Positions 5,401 to 5,414 of a stretch of 5,414 nucleotides of DNA are shown piece by piece. The notes beneath the pieces are model-generated. The model saw only the letters and a program-made list of their open reading frames with translations, ran no database searches and was not told the DNA's origin. The stretch is taken from positions 1-5,414 of the forward strand of contig JAEWXC010000037.1 of NCBI GenBank assembly GCA_023396115.1. Reading direction: 5' to 3'. The DNA comes from Actinomycetes bacterium (GTDB lineage: Bacteria; Actinomycetota; Actinomycetes; Propionibacteriales; Nocardioidaceae). The position numbers and the translations under genes were made by a program. Positions within the stretch are counted from its first letter, which is position 1. Each line of letters opens with the position of its first letter.

Positions 5401-5414
5401 GGCACGTCTCTCCG

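Overview
The window is uniformly very GC-rich, with G/C at nearly every third codon position, GTG starts and a PhoP-type box of the kind known from Streptomyces. This points to a high-GC actinobacterium. A Nocardioides-like member of the Propionibacteriales is a plausible guess from gene content, but it is not proven by the sequence. The region looks chromosomal and mostly housekeeping; I see no transposase, phage, tRNA, rRNA or CRISPR array.

Layout, left to right. (1) The last 37 codons of an unidentified plus-strand gene end at 116. (2) A convergent intergenic region (117-341) holds an unusual repeat cluster. Two degenerate units in reverse orientation (127-174) are followed by one forward unit, which forms a long hairpin with its reverse partner. 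After it come five perfect head-to-tail 22-bp copies (215-324). (3) A minus-strand HSL-family (family IV) alpha/beta-hydrolase with an intact Ser-Asp-His triad runs from 1367 down to 342. (4) A compact divergent promoter region (1368-1455) contains three 11-bp-phased direct repeats that read as a PHO box (1406-1438). A perfect 7-3-7 dyad follows and abuts the ppk start codon; it contains a candidate -10. (5) A complete polyphosphate kinase 1 gene (ppk, 1456-3648) has all its key catalytic residues. (6) A 134-bp gap with small overlapping dyads and a candidate promoter leads into a tight two-gene operon. (7) That operon encodes a PhoU-like DUF47 protein (3783-4400) and a PiT-family inorganic phosphate permease (pit, 4405-5400), separated by 4 nt. 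The final 14 bases hold nothing recognisable.

How the parts fit together. The right-hand three genes form a phosphate module. Pit imports phosphate, the DUF47 protein is the usual partner or regulator of Pit, and Ppk stores the phosphate as polyphosphate (or makes ATP from polyphosphate in the reverse direction). The PHO box lies upstream of ppk, not upstream of the DUF47-pit operon. This suggests that phosphate-starvation control acts mainly on the polyphosphate step. The hydrolase has no obvious role in phosphate metabolism but shares the promoter region with ppk.

Nothing here is clearly a new biological system. The two items most worth a second look are the 22-bp repeat cluster at the convergent junction and the dense, overlapping regulatory architecture directly in front of ppk.
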